Counted from the stretch's first letter, positions 17,576 through 25,897 are shown. The stretch: 64,000 nucleotides of DNA from an uncultured Mucispirillum sp. (GCA_944326705.1 CALVEY010000004.1:1-64000); one strand, 5' to 3'. Notes: generated by a model not told the origin, from the letters alone. Translations and numbers: made by a program.

Positions 17576-18943
17576 ATGAAAGTTGGGGTAATAGGTGGAG
17601 GTATTTCTGGTGTATCTCTTGCATTAAAACTTGGTTTATTAAAAGAACAGGGAAAAGATATTGATATTATACTGCTTGAAGCATCAAATAGATTAGGCGG
17701 CACAATAGATTCTGTTCATAAAGATGGTTATGTTATAGAATCTGGTACAAATGGATTTTTAGACAGTAAACCATTTACATTAGAAGTATTTGAAGAGGCA
17801 GGCTTAAAAAACAAACTTGTAAGAAGTAATGATAATGCAAGGATTAGATATATTCAAAGATATGGTGCATTACAAAGACTTCCTGAAGGAGCAGGTGCAT
17901 TCCTTACATCAAAACTTTTAAGTTTTGGCGGCAAAATGCGCCTTGCAAAAGAGTTTTTTGTGCCACAGAAAAAAGATGACAGTGATGAAACTCTTGCTCA
18001 TTTTGCAGAAAGAAGACTTGGCAGAGAAGCTCTTGATTACTTAATAGGCCCTATGGTATCTGGTGTATTTGCAGGCGACCCAGAAAAAATGAGCTTACAG
18101 TCATGCTTTCCTGTAATATATGATTTAGAAAAAACTTACGGCGGCTTAATAAAAGGTATGTTTAAAAAACCTAAAAAGAAAAGCGGCCCTGCAGGTCCTG
18201 GCGGAGCTTTAACAAGCTATGAAGGCGGTATGGGAGAATCTGTTAAAGATTTAGCATCTGTTGCAGAAAGCAAAGGTGTAAAAATATATTTAGAAAGCCC
18301 TGCAGAAAAAGTTGTAAAAAAAGACGGTAAATATATTGTAACAAGCAGCAATAAAGAATATGAATTTGATGTGCTTGCAATATGTGCCCCAGCTTATGCA
18401 AGTGGTAAATTCTTAAAAGAATTAGACAGCGAACTTTCAGATACATTATCAAGCATACCTTATGCACCAATGTTTGTTGCAGGTTTAGGATTTAACAGTG
18501 AAGATATAGAAGATGCTATCCATGGTTTTGGCTACCTTATACCTAAAAAAGAAAATATGCGTATATTAGGTGCATTATTTACATCAAGTATGTTTCCAGT
18601 GCAGGCGCCGCAGGGTAAAAAATTCCTTAGAATTATGGCAGGTGGCGATACAAACCATGAGCTTATGCAGAAAAGTGAAGATGAACTGCTTAGAATATGT
18701 ATAGAAGATGTAACAAAAATATTAGGTGTTAAAAAAGACCCATATATGGTGCAGACATTTAAAGTAATGAAAGCAATCCCGCAATACCATGTAGGCCACC
18801 GCGAAAAAGTAGCAAAAATAGAAGAAGTTACTTCAAAATTAGGTAATATTTATATTGGCGGTAATGTGCTTTATGGTATAGGCTTAAACGACTGCACAAA
18901 AACAAGTAAAATGATTGCTGAAAAAATTGCAGAAAAATTATAA
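17576..18943 (+). CDS. hemG: Protoporphyrinogen oxidase (HemY/HemG type)
   Basis: This FAD enzyme oxidises protoporphyrinogen to protoporphyrin IX in haem synthesis. ATG 17576 is chosen over an upstream frame opening because AAAGGAG lies just before it. The 455 residues fit the family. The FAD-binding GVIGGGISG sits at residues 4-12, followed by LLEASNRLGG at the end of the Rossmann beta-alpha-beta unit. The C-terminal flavin motif is YIGGNVLYGIGLNDC. It is transcribed alone, with about 190 bases of AT-rich DNA before it and a strong terminator after it. Related amine-oxidase-fold desaturases are an alternative, but the motif order and length favour haem synthesis. Confidence 0.87.
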   Translation: MKVGVIGGGISGVSLALKLGLLKEQGKDIDIILLEASNRLGGTIDSVHKDGYVIESGTNGFLDSKPFTLEVFEEAGLKNKLVRSNDNARIRYIQRYGALQRLPEGAGAFLTSKLLSFGGKMRLAKEFFVPQKKDDSDETLAHFAERRLGREALDYLIGPMVSGVFAGDPEKMSLQSCFPVIYDLEKTYGGLIKGMFKKPKKKSGPAGPGGALTSYEGGMGESVKDLASVAESKGVKIYLESPAEKVVKKDGKYIVTSSNKEYEFDVLAICAPAYASGKFLKELDSELSDTLSSIPYAPMFVAGLGFNSEDIEDAIHGFGYLIPKKENMRILGALFTSSMFPVQAPQGKKFLRIMAGGDTNHELMQKSEDELLRICIEDVTKILGVKKDPYMVQTFKVMKAIPQYHVGHREKVAKIEEVTSKLGNIYIGGNVLYGIGLNDCTKTSKMIAEKIAEKL

Positions 18944-18949
18944 AATATT

Positions 18950-18975
18950 AGGGGGCATAAGCCCCCTTTCTTTTT
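18950..18975 (+). terminator. Rho-independent terminator after hemG
   Basis: A GC-rich 7-bp stem AGGGGGC/GCCCCCT (18950-18956 with 18961-18967) has a 4-base loop and a T-rich tail. It lies just after the hemG stop codon. Confidence 0.93.
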
Positions 18976-19063
18976 ATTAGAAAATATAAAATATCAATTT
19001 TATTGTAAAATAATCACTGTTCAATGCAGTTTAAAAAAATGGGGTAATCAGTTTCATTTCTGC

Positions 19064-19093
19064 TTGACATTTTCCATAAAATAAAAATAAATT
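19064..19093 (+). promoter_or_regulatory. Sigma-70-type promoter candidate for the lipoprotein hydrolase
   Basis: A perfect -35 TTGACA (19064-19069) is followed after 18 bases by TAAATT (19088-19093). The ATG begins only 6 bases past the -10 box and no ribosome site is visible, so the transcript would be leaderless or nearly so. Confidence 0.45.
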
Positions 19094-19098
19094 AAAGT

Positions 19099-19935
19099 AT
19101 GAATAAATTAAAAATTATATTATTAATAACAGTTTTATTATTACTTGCAGGTTGTGAAAAATATTTTTTCTTTCCAAAGCAGCAGCTTTTTTATATGCCT
19201 GAAACATGTGCACATAACCCTGAAAATATTATTGTGGAAACAAATGAAGGGAAACTGCTTCACGGCTGGTATTTTAAAACGAAAGTAAAAAATCCTAAAG
19301 GCACAGTCTTTTTTCTCCATGGTAATTCAAATAATATAAGCACAGAAAGTGTTGCTATGATGTGGCTTGTAGATAAAGGCTATAATGTGTTAACCTTTGA
19401 TTACAGGGGATATGGCATATCTCAGGGAAAGCCCGATATAAAAGGTGTGCTGCAGGACGGTTTAGAATATACAGAAGCCATATTTAAGGATAATAAAGTA
19501 GATAAACGAAATATGGTGCTTTACGGTCAAAGCTTAGGTGGTGCAGTTGCTGCCCATATTGCAAGGTATTCTCCTTATGCAGATAAATTTAAAGTGCTTG
19601 TTTTAGAATCAACTTTTACTTCATGGCGCAGTATTGCAAAGGAAGTGGCAGCAAGTAATTTTTTTACATATATATGGCAGTATGCTGTTGCATGGAGCAT
19701 ACCAAAGGAATATTCTTCCCTTGATAATTTAAAATACAGTAAAATAAAAAATACAATTATAATACACTCAGAGGCAGATAAACTTGTAAAATTTGATAAT
19801 GGAGATGCTATTTATCAAATGGCACATGAACCAAAAATTTTCTTGAAAGATAATATATCAAACCATGCACAAATTATGAGTAACCCACGGGTTAGAAAAG
19901 AATTTTTAAATGCATTAGATACTTATTTAAATTAA
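19099..19935 (+). CDS. Alpha/beta-hydrolase lipoprotein
   Basis: The 278-residue product has a lipoprotein signal ending LLAGC with Cys19 as lipid site, so it is anchored in the cell envelope. The fold shows FFLHGNSNN near 72 (oxyanion loop), the nucleophile elbow YGQSLGG with Ser145, Asp227 in SEADK and His256 in NHAQ. It belongs with the BEM46/YfhR group of serine hydrolases, whose natural substrates are mostly unknown. The gene stands alone between the hemG terminator and the DUF3015 promoter. A canonical -35 box lies very close to the ATG. Confidence 0.85.
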   Translation: MNKLKIILLITVLLLLAGCEKYFFFPKQQLFYMPETCAHNPENIIVETNEGKLLHGWYFKTKVKNPKGTVFFLHGNSNNISTESVAMMWLVDKGYNVLTFDYRGYGISQGKPDIKGVLQDGLEYTEAIFKDNKVDKRNMVLYGQSLGGAVAAHIARYSPYADKFKVLVLESTFTSWRSIAKEVAASNFFTYIWQYAVAWSIPKEYSSLDNLKYSKIKNTIIIHSEADKLVKFDNGDAIYQMAHEPKIFLKDNISNHAQIMSNPRVRKEFLNALDTYLN

Positions 19936-19998
19936 ATTATTTATTTTAATGAAAAATTTAAAGTAAAACTTAAAATTTATATGTTTTTATATAATAAC

Positions 19999-20027
19999 TT
20001 GACAAAATATATTCTTTATGTTAAACA
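19999..20027 (+). promoter_or_regulatory. Promoter candidate for the DUF3015 gene
   Basis: TTGACA at 19999-20004 is followed after 17 bases by TAAACA at 20022-20027, leaving about 25 bases of leader before the GGAGGAG ribosome site and the ATG at 20059. The -35 is perfect and the -10 is moderate. Confidence 0.55.
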
Positions 20028-20058
20028 AAAGTATAACATCTTTTATGGAGGAGTATAT

Positions 20059-20517
20059 ATGAAAAAAGTTTTATTAGTTTTCATTATTGTGTCAATGATG
20101 GCGCCAGCTGCTTTTGCAGGAGCAGTAAGAAATAATGTTGGCTGCGGTATAGGAACATTATTATTTGAATCTGTTGGTAAACCAAATGGGGGTTGGTTAT
20201 TACAAATAACTGCTGCTTGGACTAATAATGCATTATCAAACACATTTTCTATGACTACTGGTACTATTAACTGTGATGGTAACATTAACAAAGCTGTAAG
20301 TGTAGAAGTTTATGAGTTTGTTACTGCAAATATGGACAACCTTGCTAAAGATATTGCTATGGGCCATGGGGACACTATCAATTCTTTAGGCACTATGCTT
20401 GCTGTTAAAGATGTAGATGCATTCGCAAGCAAATTACAAGCTAATTTCAGCGACATTTTCCCAAATGCTGAAGTTCAATCTGACTCAGTTGCTAATAAAA
20501 TTATAGCACTCAGCTAA
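20059..20517 (+). CDS. DUF3015-family small periplasmic protein
   Basis: I use ATG 20059, after GGAGGAG, instead of an upstream frame opening. The 152-residue product has a signal peptide cleaved after about Ala20 (AAFA-GA). The mature protein has the DUF3015 pattern: Cys-Gly-x-Gly near the start (GCGIGTLLF), a Thr/Ser-rich beta segment ending in TGTINC with a second Cys, and a helical C-terminus (EFVTANMDNLAKDIAMGHGD). Function is unknown for the family. It shares a likely transcript with the DUF4105 gene 23 bases downstream. The promoter and ribosome site are strong, suggesting high expression. Confidence 0.85.
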   Translation: MKKVLLVFIIVSMMAPAAFAGAVRNNVGCGIGTLLFESVGKPNGGWLLQITAAWTNNALSNTFSMTTGTINCDGNINKAVSVEVYEFVTANMDNLAKDIAMGHGDTINSLGTMLAVKDVDAFASKLQANFSDIFPNAEVQSDSVANKIIALS

Positions 20518-20528
20518 TTAAACATAAT

Positions 20529-20550
20529 GAGGGCATTTTTATGCCCTCTT
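20529..20550 (+). terminator. Hairpin that doubles as terminator and cover of the next start codon
   Basis: An 8-bp perfect stem GAGGGCAT/ATGCCCTC (20529-20536 with 20541-20548) has a TTTT loop and a T-rich tail. It looks like the terminator of the DUF3015 gene. Its left arm holds GAGGG, which could be the ribosome site of the next gene, and its right arm begins with the ATG at 20541. Confidence 0.75.
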
Positions 20551-22469
20551 TATTTTCTATGATATATAAGAAATTTCCACTAATTATTTTTGTATTTATT
20601 ATCTATTTATTTCCAGTGTATTCTCAAGCAGAGCCAAGCCAGTATGGTAAAAAAATGGCAGAAAAAGCACTAAATGAAAAAATATACGATGAAAGAATGT
20701 GGCATGTGCTTATGCAGTATAAAAAGCCAGGGGGCAGAAAGCTGAGAAGTTTAGTAGATGATGAAAAATTCTTTCTTGCTGAAAATGGTAAATATTCCCC
20801 AAAAGATGAGCTGAAAGCAACAATATATGCTTTATTTGATGATGATTTATCTAAAAATGATGATAATAATCACCCAGTATGCGTTTTCTCTGGCAGACGG
20901 GAATGGTTAGTGGAAAGGTTAGGTATTGATAGAAATAAACTGCCTAAAAAATCATGTACTAAATATAATGAATTTAGGAAAAAGCTGGACCCTGCAAGTG
21001 TAACAGTAATATTTCCATTTATGTATCTTAAAAACCCTGCCAGTATGTTTGGGCACACTATGCTTAGGATAAATAATTCAAGAAACGACCCTCTTACATC
21101 ATACAGTGTTACCTTTGCAGCAAATGTTCCAGAAGATGTAAGTTCTTTTGACTATATAACAAAAGGTCTTTTTGGTGGCTATTTAGGATATTTTACAGTT
21201 AAGCAGTATTATAAAACAATTTATGAATATGGGTATGCGGAAAACAGGGATATTTGGGAGTATGACTTAAACCTTACAAAAGAAGAAACTATCAAGCTTT
21301 TTAATCACTTATGGGAGATGCAGGGTATTGGCAGCGATTACTATTTTTTTGATGAAAACTGTTCATATAATATGCTTATGCTTTTAGAATCAGCACGGCC
21401 TGATTTATATTTATCTACAAGTATATTATGGGAAGCGCCAACTGACACTATTAAAAAGGTTAAAAAAAGCGGTTTGATTACAGATAAAAAATACAGACCG
21501 TCCCATATAAAAATATTAGAAATAAATTCTAAGGGATTATCAAATAATGCTGTTAATCTTGCGCAGGATGTGGCAGAAGGTAAGAAAACTATTGATGCTA
21601 TAAATAACAGCAGCTACTCAGCTGAAGAAAAGGCTGCCATATATGATTTAGCCATTGAGGCTATGCGGTTTATATTTTTACAGCAAACAGTTTTAACAGA
21701 ACAAATGGTAAAAGATTACCAAAAAAATACAATAGATATACTTGCAAACAGGGCTAGGCTTGGAGTAAAAAGCCATAAAAAAATAGAAGAGCCAGGCTCA
21801 CCAGATGAAGGTCATGCTATCACTCGCATAAAAATAGGTGTGGGGGCAGAAAATTTTAAAGAGTTTTATACAGAAGCTGGATTTAAGTTAGGGTTTCATG
21901 GATTAGATGATATAGATAAAGGATTTATCCAGAACAGTCAGCTTGATGCAATAGATGTAAATGTCAGGTGGAATACACGTACAAATGAAGTTACAGTGCC
22001 GGAAGCTGCTTTATTAAGATATGCATCGTATTCTCCTATAAAACGAATGACAAAATCACTTTCATGGAAAATAGAGATAGCAGGAGAAGAAAAAGATTAT
22101 AAAAAGGGCAGTTTTTTCACGCCGTATATAAGGGGTGGAGTAGGGCTTACTTTTGCAGCAGGTGGTTTTTCTTCATGGATTATGGCAGATATGGATTTAG
22201 CTTTTTCAGAAGGCTATAACCCTTACTGGACAGGGCTTGGTTTTGGGGGCGATATTGGTTTAATGTACAGCTTTATTGGGGGTAAATTTTTAGCACGCGG
22301 CTATTACAGATATTTTGTATTAGAAAATTTAGGGGCAGAGTTTGGCGGGAATTTTACATATACTATCCCTGTAACACAAAATAACTCAATAGAAATAAAA
22401 TATGGCTATAAAAACCACTGGGAAATAGAAAACCATGATATAGGTGTATTCTGGCGTTTTTATTTTTAG
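20541..22469 (+). CDS. DUF4105 (Lnb N-terminal-like) outer-membrane protein
   Basis: The 642-residue product (624 or so if ATG 20559 is used) has a signal peptide ending near SQA. The DUF4105 domain spans about residues 100-330. It shows SMFGHTMLRI, with a His typical of a cysteine-protease-like fold, and DENCSYNMLMLLE with the matching Cys. The C-terminal 220 residues alternate aromatic and polar strands and end in Phe (VFWRFYF), as in an outer-membrane beta barrel. Active enzymes of this class are not well defined; Lnb is a lacto-N-biosidase in bifidobacteria, but the shared domain is not its catalytic part. It is probably read through from the DUF3015 gene; its start lies in the hairpin. 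Confidence 0.82.
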   Translation: MPSLFSMIYKKFPLIIFVFIIYLFPVYSQAEPSQYGKKMAEKALNEKIYDERMWHVLMQYKKPGGRKLRSLVDDEKFFLAENGKYSPKDELKATIYALFDDDLSKNDDNNHPVCVFSGRREWLVERLGIDRNKLPKKSCTKYNEFRKKLDPASVTVIFPFMYLKNPASMFGHTMLRINNSRNDPLTSYSVTFAANVPEDVSSFDYITKGLFGGYLGYFTVKQYYKTIYEYGYAENRDIWEYDLNLTKEETIKLFNHLWEMQGIGSDYYFFDENCSYNMLMLLESARPDLYLSTSILWEAPTDTIKKVKKSGLITDKKYRPSHIKILEINSKGLSNNAVNLAQDVAEGKKTIDAINNSSYSAEEKAAIYDLAIEAMRFIFLQQTVLTEQMVKDYQKNTIDILANRARLGVKSHKKIEEPGSPDEGHAITRIKIGVGAENFKEFYTEAGFKLGFHGLDDIDKGFIQNSQLDAIDVNVRWNTRTNEVTVPEAALLRYASYSPIKRMTKSLSWKIEIAGEEKDYKKGSFFTPYIRGGVGLTFAAGGFSSWIMADMDLAFSEGYNPYWTGLGFGGDIGLMYSFIGGKFLARGYYRYFVLENLGAEFGGNFTYTIPVTQNNSIEIKYGYKNHWEIENHDIGVFWRFYF

Positions 22470-22660
22470 CCTTGTATACTTATATTTTTATGAAAGGGTT
22501 AATAACATACATTTCACTTCCATTATAAAGTAAGCAGATACTCGCATATATCTTTCATTATCAGTAATATTATATGCTGCCTATATTATTATTTTTATGA
22601 TAACCTTTGAATATTAATGGAAATAAGAAAGGAAACAGTTGTGCTGTATACATAAAAAAC

Positions 22661-22696
22661 AGCTGTAAGCCTGTTTTAAAGATTATGCTTACAGCT
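22661..22696 (-). terminator. Terminator of the PHP-like gene
   Basis: A perfect 10-bp stem AGCTGTAAGC/GCTTACAGCT (22661-22670 with 22687-22696) has a 16-base loop and, on the minus strand, a following GTTTTTTATG. It lies 25 bases past the stop of the minus-strand gene. The rest of the 250-base gap from 22470 shows no gene. Confidence 0.7.
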
Positions 22697-22721
22697 TATT
22701 TTAGATATTAATTCTATTTAA

Positions 22722-23936
22722 TTAATCATTATTTTTTCTTTTTAAATAAATTTTAACAGCAAAGAAAATTAAAGCCATTAAAACAGCAGCAGTAAATATC
22801 CATTTAATAATGCTTATGGCATAATTTACTGAAACAGCAGGCATATTAGGTTTTAAGCCGTCATTAGTTCTAATTACTGGGTTAAAATAAGCTATTGAGC
22901 CGTTATCAAAATAAACTGTTGCTCTTGCATAGCTGTCATTATCTGCAATATTATATGATGCTTCAGAAACATTATCGTATTCTGCCTTAACTACTCCATT
23001 ATCTGCTGAAAAGGAAATTTTATCAACCTGTCTATTTAATTTAATATTTAAAGTGTTATCCTGCACCTGCATAGATAAAAGCTGTGGGTGAGTATCTAAG
23101 ATTTTTACTTTTTCGCTTCTATCAAGCATAGCAACAGTATGAGGAACAGTTATGCCGTAAGCTGCACCGCTTTTTAATGTATCATATAATTTATCGGCTT
23201 CTGTATCAGGGTTTAGTGGTATCATAGTGATATTTCTGCCAATATCTGTGTTTTTAAATACATTGTGAGTGTCATCACTTGCCAGTAAAAAAGCAGGTCT
23301 TCCACTTGATAATGCAGTATCCCAGTGGGAAACAGAGTGAGCAAATGTATTTACTACTTCCATTAAGTCATAGCCTGTAAGCTTTGCCATATATTCTACT
23401 TCTATGCCGTTTAAAAATGCAGGGTGTGCAAGAGTTACTATATCATTATAAGGCTTAACTCTGTTAATGCGATATTGTATAGTATTTGCACCCTGCCATA
23501 AAGGCTGGTCAAAATATTCTTTTCTTTTAGTGCCTATAAGCAGCAGGTGTGTTTTAAAAATATTTACTCCGTATTCTTGAGCAGGTACATAAGGAAAATC
23601 GTAATATGGCGGCTTGCTTGTAATATGATGATAGTTAGAAACTGTTGCAAAGCCGTAATTTAAATCCCTGTATGCTTTAAACACATCTTCTTCGCTGTTT
23701 GCTCTACCGTTAGTAAGCCCCCCTCCAAGTCTTGAATGGCCATGGAAGTTTGCACGCACGTAGTGAGTGTTATCATAATTTTTATATGGGTTATAAAATT
23801 TGTTACCGTTAAAAGATATGCTTTCAGGAAATTTATATACTGGAGTAATACCCCACACAACAAAACATATTAATAAAGCAAATAAAATAATGCCAGAAAG
23901 AGTATAAAGAAAATATTTTAAAACTTTTTTAACCAT
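22722..23936 (-). CDS. Membrane-anchored PHP-like metal-dependent phosphoesterase
   Basis: I place the start at ATG 23936, which follows TTGGAGAAGCT, rather than an in-frame ATG 12 codons upstream. The 404-residue product has membrane segments near both ends (about 10-32 and 370-392). Between them is a PHP-type metal-site pattern: ANFHGHSR with His65 and His67, SNYHH, LAHPAF and SDDTHN. Such proteins hydrolyse phosphoesters; this one faces either side of the membrane and its substrate is unknown. The gene is transcribed alone and has its own terminator. The extracytoplasmic domain between two anchors is less common than soluble PHP enzymes. Confidence 0.75.
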   Translation of the reverse strand: MVKKVLKYFLYTLSGIILFALLICFVVWGITPVYKFPESISFNGNKFYNPYKNYDNTHYVRANFHGHSRLGGGLTNGRANSEEDVFKAYRDLNYGFATVSNYHHITSKPPYYDFPYVPAQEYGVNIFKTHLLLIGTKRKEYFDQPLWQGANTIQYRINRVKPYNDIVTLAHPAFLNGIEVEYMAKLTGYDLMEVVNTFAHSVSHWDTALSSGRPAFLLASDDTHNVFKNTDIGRNITMIPLNPDTEADKLYDTLKSGAAYGITVPHTVAMLDRSEKVKILDTHPQLLSMQVQDNTLNIKLNRQVDKISFSADNGVVKAEYDNVSEASYNIADNDSYARATVYFDNGSIAYFNPVIRTNDGLKPNMPAVSVNYAISIIKWIFTAAVLMALIFFAVKIYLKRKNND

Positions 23937-24072
23937 AGCTTCTCCAAAAAATTTATTGAAATATTTTATCAAAAATGTTATAGAAAGTCAATCATATAAC
24001 ATTACAATTTCATATTTATTTCTTAACTAACAACACATATGTTACACTTTTAAAAAAATAAATCTTATTATA

Positions 24073-24201
24073 TTATAAATCAAGCAATAATTTATTTTCC
24101 TCAGCAACCTCACAAGGAGATTTAAAGTTTAAGCATATTTTAGCTGTATTATTATATCTATCCTGATGTATTTTAACAGCATTAATTAATTCATTTTGCA
24201 A
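24073..24201 (-). pseudogene. C-terminal scrap of an integrase-core (DDE) transposase
   Basis: On the minus strand a frame ends at 24073-24075 and, reading up to about 24201, encodes a tail with HQDRYNNTAKICLNFKSP followed by CEVAEENKLLLDL. This RYNNT...LNFKSP-EV pattern is the usual end of DDE transposases of the IS3/IS30/IS481 type. There is no start, and the catalytic part is gone. The frame stays open to 24232, but the transposase-like similarity stops where the plus-strand IS30 scrap begins. The exact family is unsettled. Confidence 0.6.
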
Positions 24202-24482
24202 GTATAGAAAAATCAGTGTATGATAAATTATCTAAACGGACTACAATATATTATGCTCATCCTTATTGTTCATGGGAAAGGGGCAGTAATGAAAATAATA
24301 ACAAGTTGATTAGAAAATTTATTAAAAAGAAAACTGATATTAAAAATTTTTCAGTTGCTTATATTAAAAAAATACAAGACTGGATTAATAATTATCCTAG
24401 AAAATTATTTAATTATAAATCGGCTAATGATATTTTTTATGAGAATTTAAACGACTGCTTAAAATGTTGCAATCGTTTTTAG
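24202..24482 (+). pseudogene. C-terminal fragment of an IS30-family transposase
   Basis: About 92 codons from 24202 (a GTG-initiated part starts at 24216) to the stop at 24480-24482 match the end of IS30-family transposases. The evidence is YYAHPYCSWERGSNENNN, the final Glu of the DDE triad region, and WINNYPRKLFNYKSANDIF. The full protein is normally over 300 residues, so more than two thirds is missing. It lies back-to-back with the minus-strand scrap at about 24200 and just upstream of the cobalamin promoter. Confidence 0.85.
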
Positions 24483-24513
24483 ATTTTATAGAATAAATTG
24501 TTTGCATATTGAT

Positions 24514-24542
24514 TTGACAATATAAGTTATATGTGATATTTT
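24514..24542 (+). promoter_or_regulatory. Promoter of the cobalamin operon
   Basis: TTGACA (24514-24519) is followed after 17 bases by TATTTT (24537-24542) with an extended -10 TG at 24534-24535. Transcription would begin about 24550, just before the riboswitch. No other strong promoter is visible in the following 20 kb, though internal ones cannot be excluded. Confidence 0.7.
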
Positions 24543-24561
24543 TAGTCTAATTTAATAGCTG

Positions 24562-24733
24562 AATATCGGTTTGAAAGATTAAAAGGGAAGCAGGTGCAAA
24601 TCCTGCGCAGTCTTGCTGCCGTGTTGATGAGAATGTTTTCACAGGTATTAAAAAGTGTATAGTTTAATACTTAGCCACTACTTGGGAAGGCGAAAACAGA
24701 CTTTGATTCTTAGCCGGAAGACCTGCCGATATT
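24562..24733 (+). promoter_or_regulatory. Cobalamin (B12) riboswitch
   Basis: The closing helix P1 pairs AATATCGG (24562-24569) with CCGATATT (24726-24733). The conserved core shows GGGAAGCAGGTGCAAATCC, then CACTACTTGGGAAGGCG, and the B12 box AGCCGGAAGACCTGCC at 24712-24727. A variable arm forms from GTATTAAA and TTTAATAC. Binding of adenosylcobalamin to this family represses downstream genes, which fits cobalt uptake and cobalamin synthesis following it. Confidence 0.95.
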
Positions 24734-24734
24734 T

Positions 24735-24762
24735 GCCGCATATATTTGAGGACTTATGCGGC
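24735..24762 (+). promoter_or_regulatory. Hairpin after the riboswitch (possible P13 or platform element)
   Basis: An 8-bp stem GCCGCATA/TATGCGGC (24735-24742 with 24755-24762) with a 12-base loop begins one base after P1. It has no T run, so it is not a standard terminator. Its position fits the P13 hairpin whose loop kisses L5 in B12 riboswitches. The cbiM ribosome site (AGGAGG at about 24855) is some 90 bases further on, so direct masking is not evident. Confidence 0.5.
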
Positions 24763-24868
24763 TGATTATAAAAGCACAATGAATGCTTTATATAATTTGC
24801 TTTAATTGCTTATGCAGTTTGTCCTTTATGCTTTTTAAAGCACACTATTAAATAGGAGGTTATCGCTT

Positions 24869-25606
24869 ATGATAACAAAAAATCTCTTTGCAGGTATTTT
24901 TCCTGCCCTTTTATCTATTATTCTCACTCTCCCAGAAAAATCTTATGCAATGCACATTATGGAAGGCTACCTTTCACCTGCCTGGTCTGTCTTTTGGATA
25001 GTTTTAGCTGTGCCTTTCATCATTTACGGCTTTTTTGCAATAAGAAAAAAAATCTCAGAAAATACTAAGTTTTTTGTTCTGCTTGCAATGTGCGGAGCAT
25101 TTGCTTTTGTGCTTTCTTCTTTAAAAATACCATCAGTTACAGGAAGCTGCTCTCACCCAACAGGTGTTGGCTTAGGTGCTGTGCTTTTTGGACCTACACC
25201 TATGGCAGTTATAGGATTTATTATACTTTTATTTCAGTCACTTTTACTTGCTCACGGCGGACTAACTACTATTGGAGCTAATGTATTTTCTATGGCAGTA
25301 GTTGGACCATTTGCAGCTTACGGCGTATTTAAGGGCGTATTAAAAGCAGGTATTTCAAGCAGCATAGCCGTATTTTTAGCAGCTTTTGCAGGGGATATAT
25401 TAACTTATGTAGCCACATCTATTCAGCTTGCTTTAGCTTATCCTGATGCAGTAGGCGGATTTATAACTTCTTTATGGAAATTTATGGGCATTTTTGCTTT
25501 AACTCAAATACCATTAGCTGTAAGCGAAGGTTTATTATCAGTTATAGTTTATAATGTTTTACTTAAATATTCATATAAAGAACTAAATCTTTTAAAAGCT
25601 GTATAG
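24869..25606 (+). CDS. cbiM: Cobalt ECF transporter substrate-binding membrane subunit CbiM
   Basis: CbiM is the S-component of the cobalt ECF transporter and binds Co(II) through its N-terminal loop. The 245-residue product carries a cleavable leader; the metal-binding MHIMEGYL motif starts at about residue 28 ([12 protein letters not shown]), so after processing the Met-His end is exposed. Several hydrophobic membrane segments follow. It has a strong ribosome site (AGGAGG, spacing 8) and is the first gene after the riboswitch. Nickel-specific NikM relatives exist, but the cobalamin context supports cobalt. Confidence 0.95.
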   Translation: MITKNLFAGIFPALLSIILTLPEKSYAMHIMEGYLSPAWSVFWIVLAVPFIIYGFFAIRKKISENTKFFVLLAMCGAFAFVLSSLKIPSVTGSCSHPTGVGLGAVLFGPTPMAVIGFIILLFQSLLLAHGGLTTIGANVFSMAVVGPFAAYGVFKGVLKAGISSSIAVFLAAFAGDILTYVATSIQLALAYPDAVGGFITSLWKFMGIFALTQIPLAVSEGLLSVIVYNVLLKYSYKELNLLKAV

Positions 25607-25616
25607 GGGGTATATT

Positions 25617-25895
25617 ATGGCACTTTGGAAAAAAAATCTTATATTATCAATAATTGTAATAGCTTTGGCAGTGCTGCCTCTTGTTACATTAAAAAATGCA
25701 GAGTTTGCAGGAGCAGATGGATTAGCAGAAACTGCTATTACTGAAATAAATCCAGATTACAAGCCTTGGTTTTCATCAATTTATGAACCTGCAAGCGGTG
25801 AAATAGAGTCACTTCTTTTTGCTGTGCAGGCTGCTCTCGGTGCAGGAGTTGTAGGCTTTGTATTAGGCAGAATTACTGCTAAAAAAGGAGAATAA
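25617..25895 (+). CDS. cbiN: Cobalt ECF transporter small subunit CbiN
   Basis: CbiN is a small two-helix protein that helps CbiM load cobalt. The 92-residue product has membrane segments at about 8-25 and 65-85, with an exposed loop containing FAGADGLAETAI and IYEPASGEIESLLFA, both typical of the family. It follows cbiM after 10 bases and precedes cbiQ by 2, forming the usual cbiMNQO order. Confidence 0.93.
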   Translation: MALWKKNLILSIIVIALAVLPLVTLKNAEFAGADGLAETAITEINPDYKPWFSSIYEPASGEIESLLFAVQAALGAGVVGFVLGRITAKKGE

Positions 25896-25897
25896 TT

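Larger units (their letters stand above)
23973..24513. other. Gap holding transposase debris between the PHP-like gene and the cobalamin promoter
   Basis: Apart from the two transposase scraps listed separately, this stretch holds no complete gene. I see no inverted terminal repeats or target duplications flanking the scraps. Confidence 0.6.

Noticed and set aside
24735-24762. Riboswitch terminator
   Set aside because: The hairpin has no T run after it, so I kept it only as a possible P13 or platform element.
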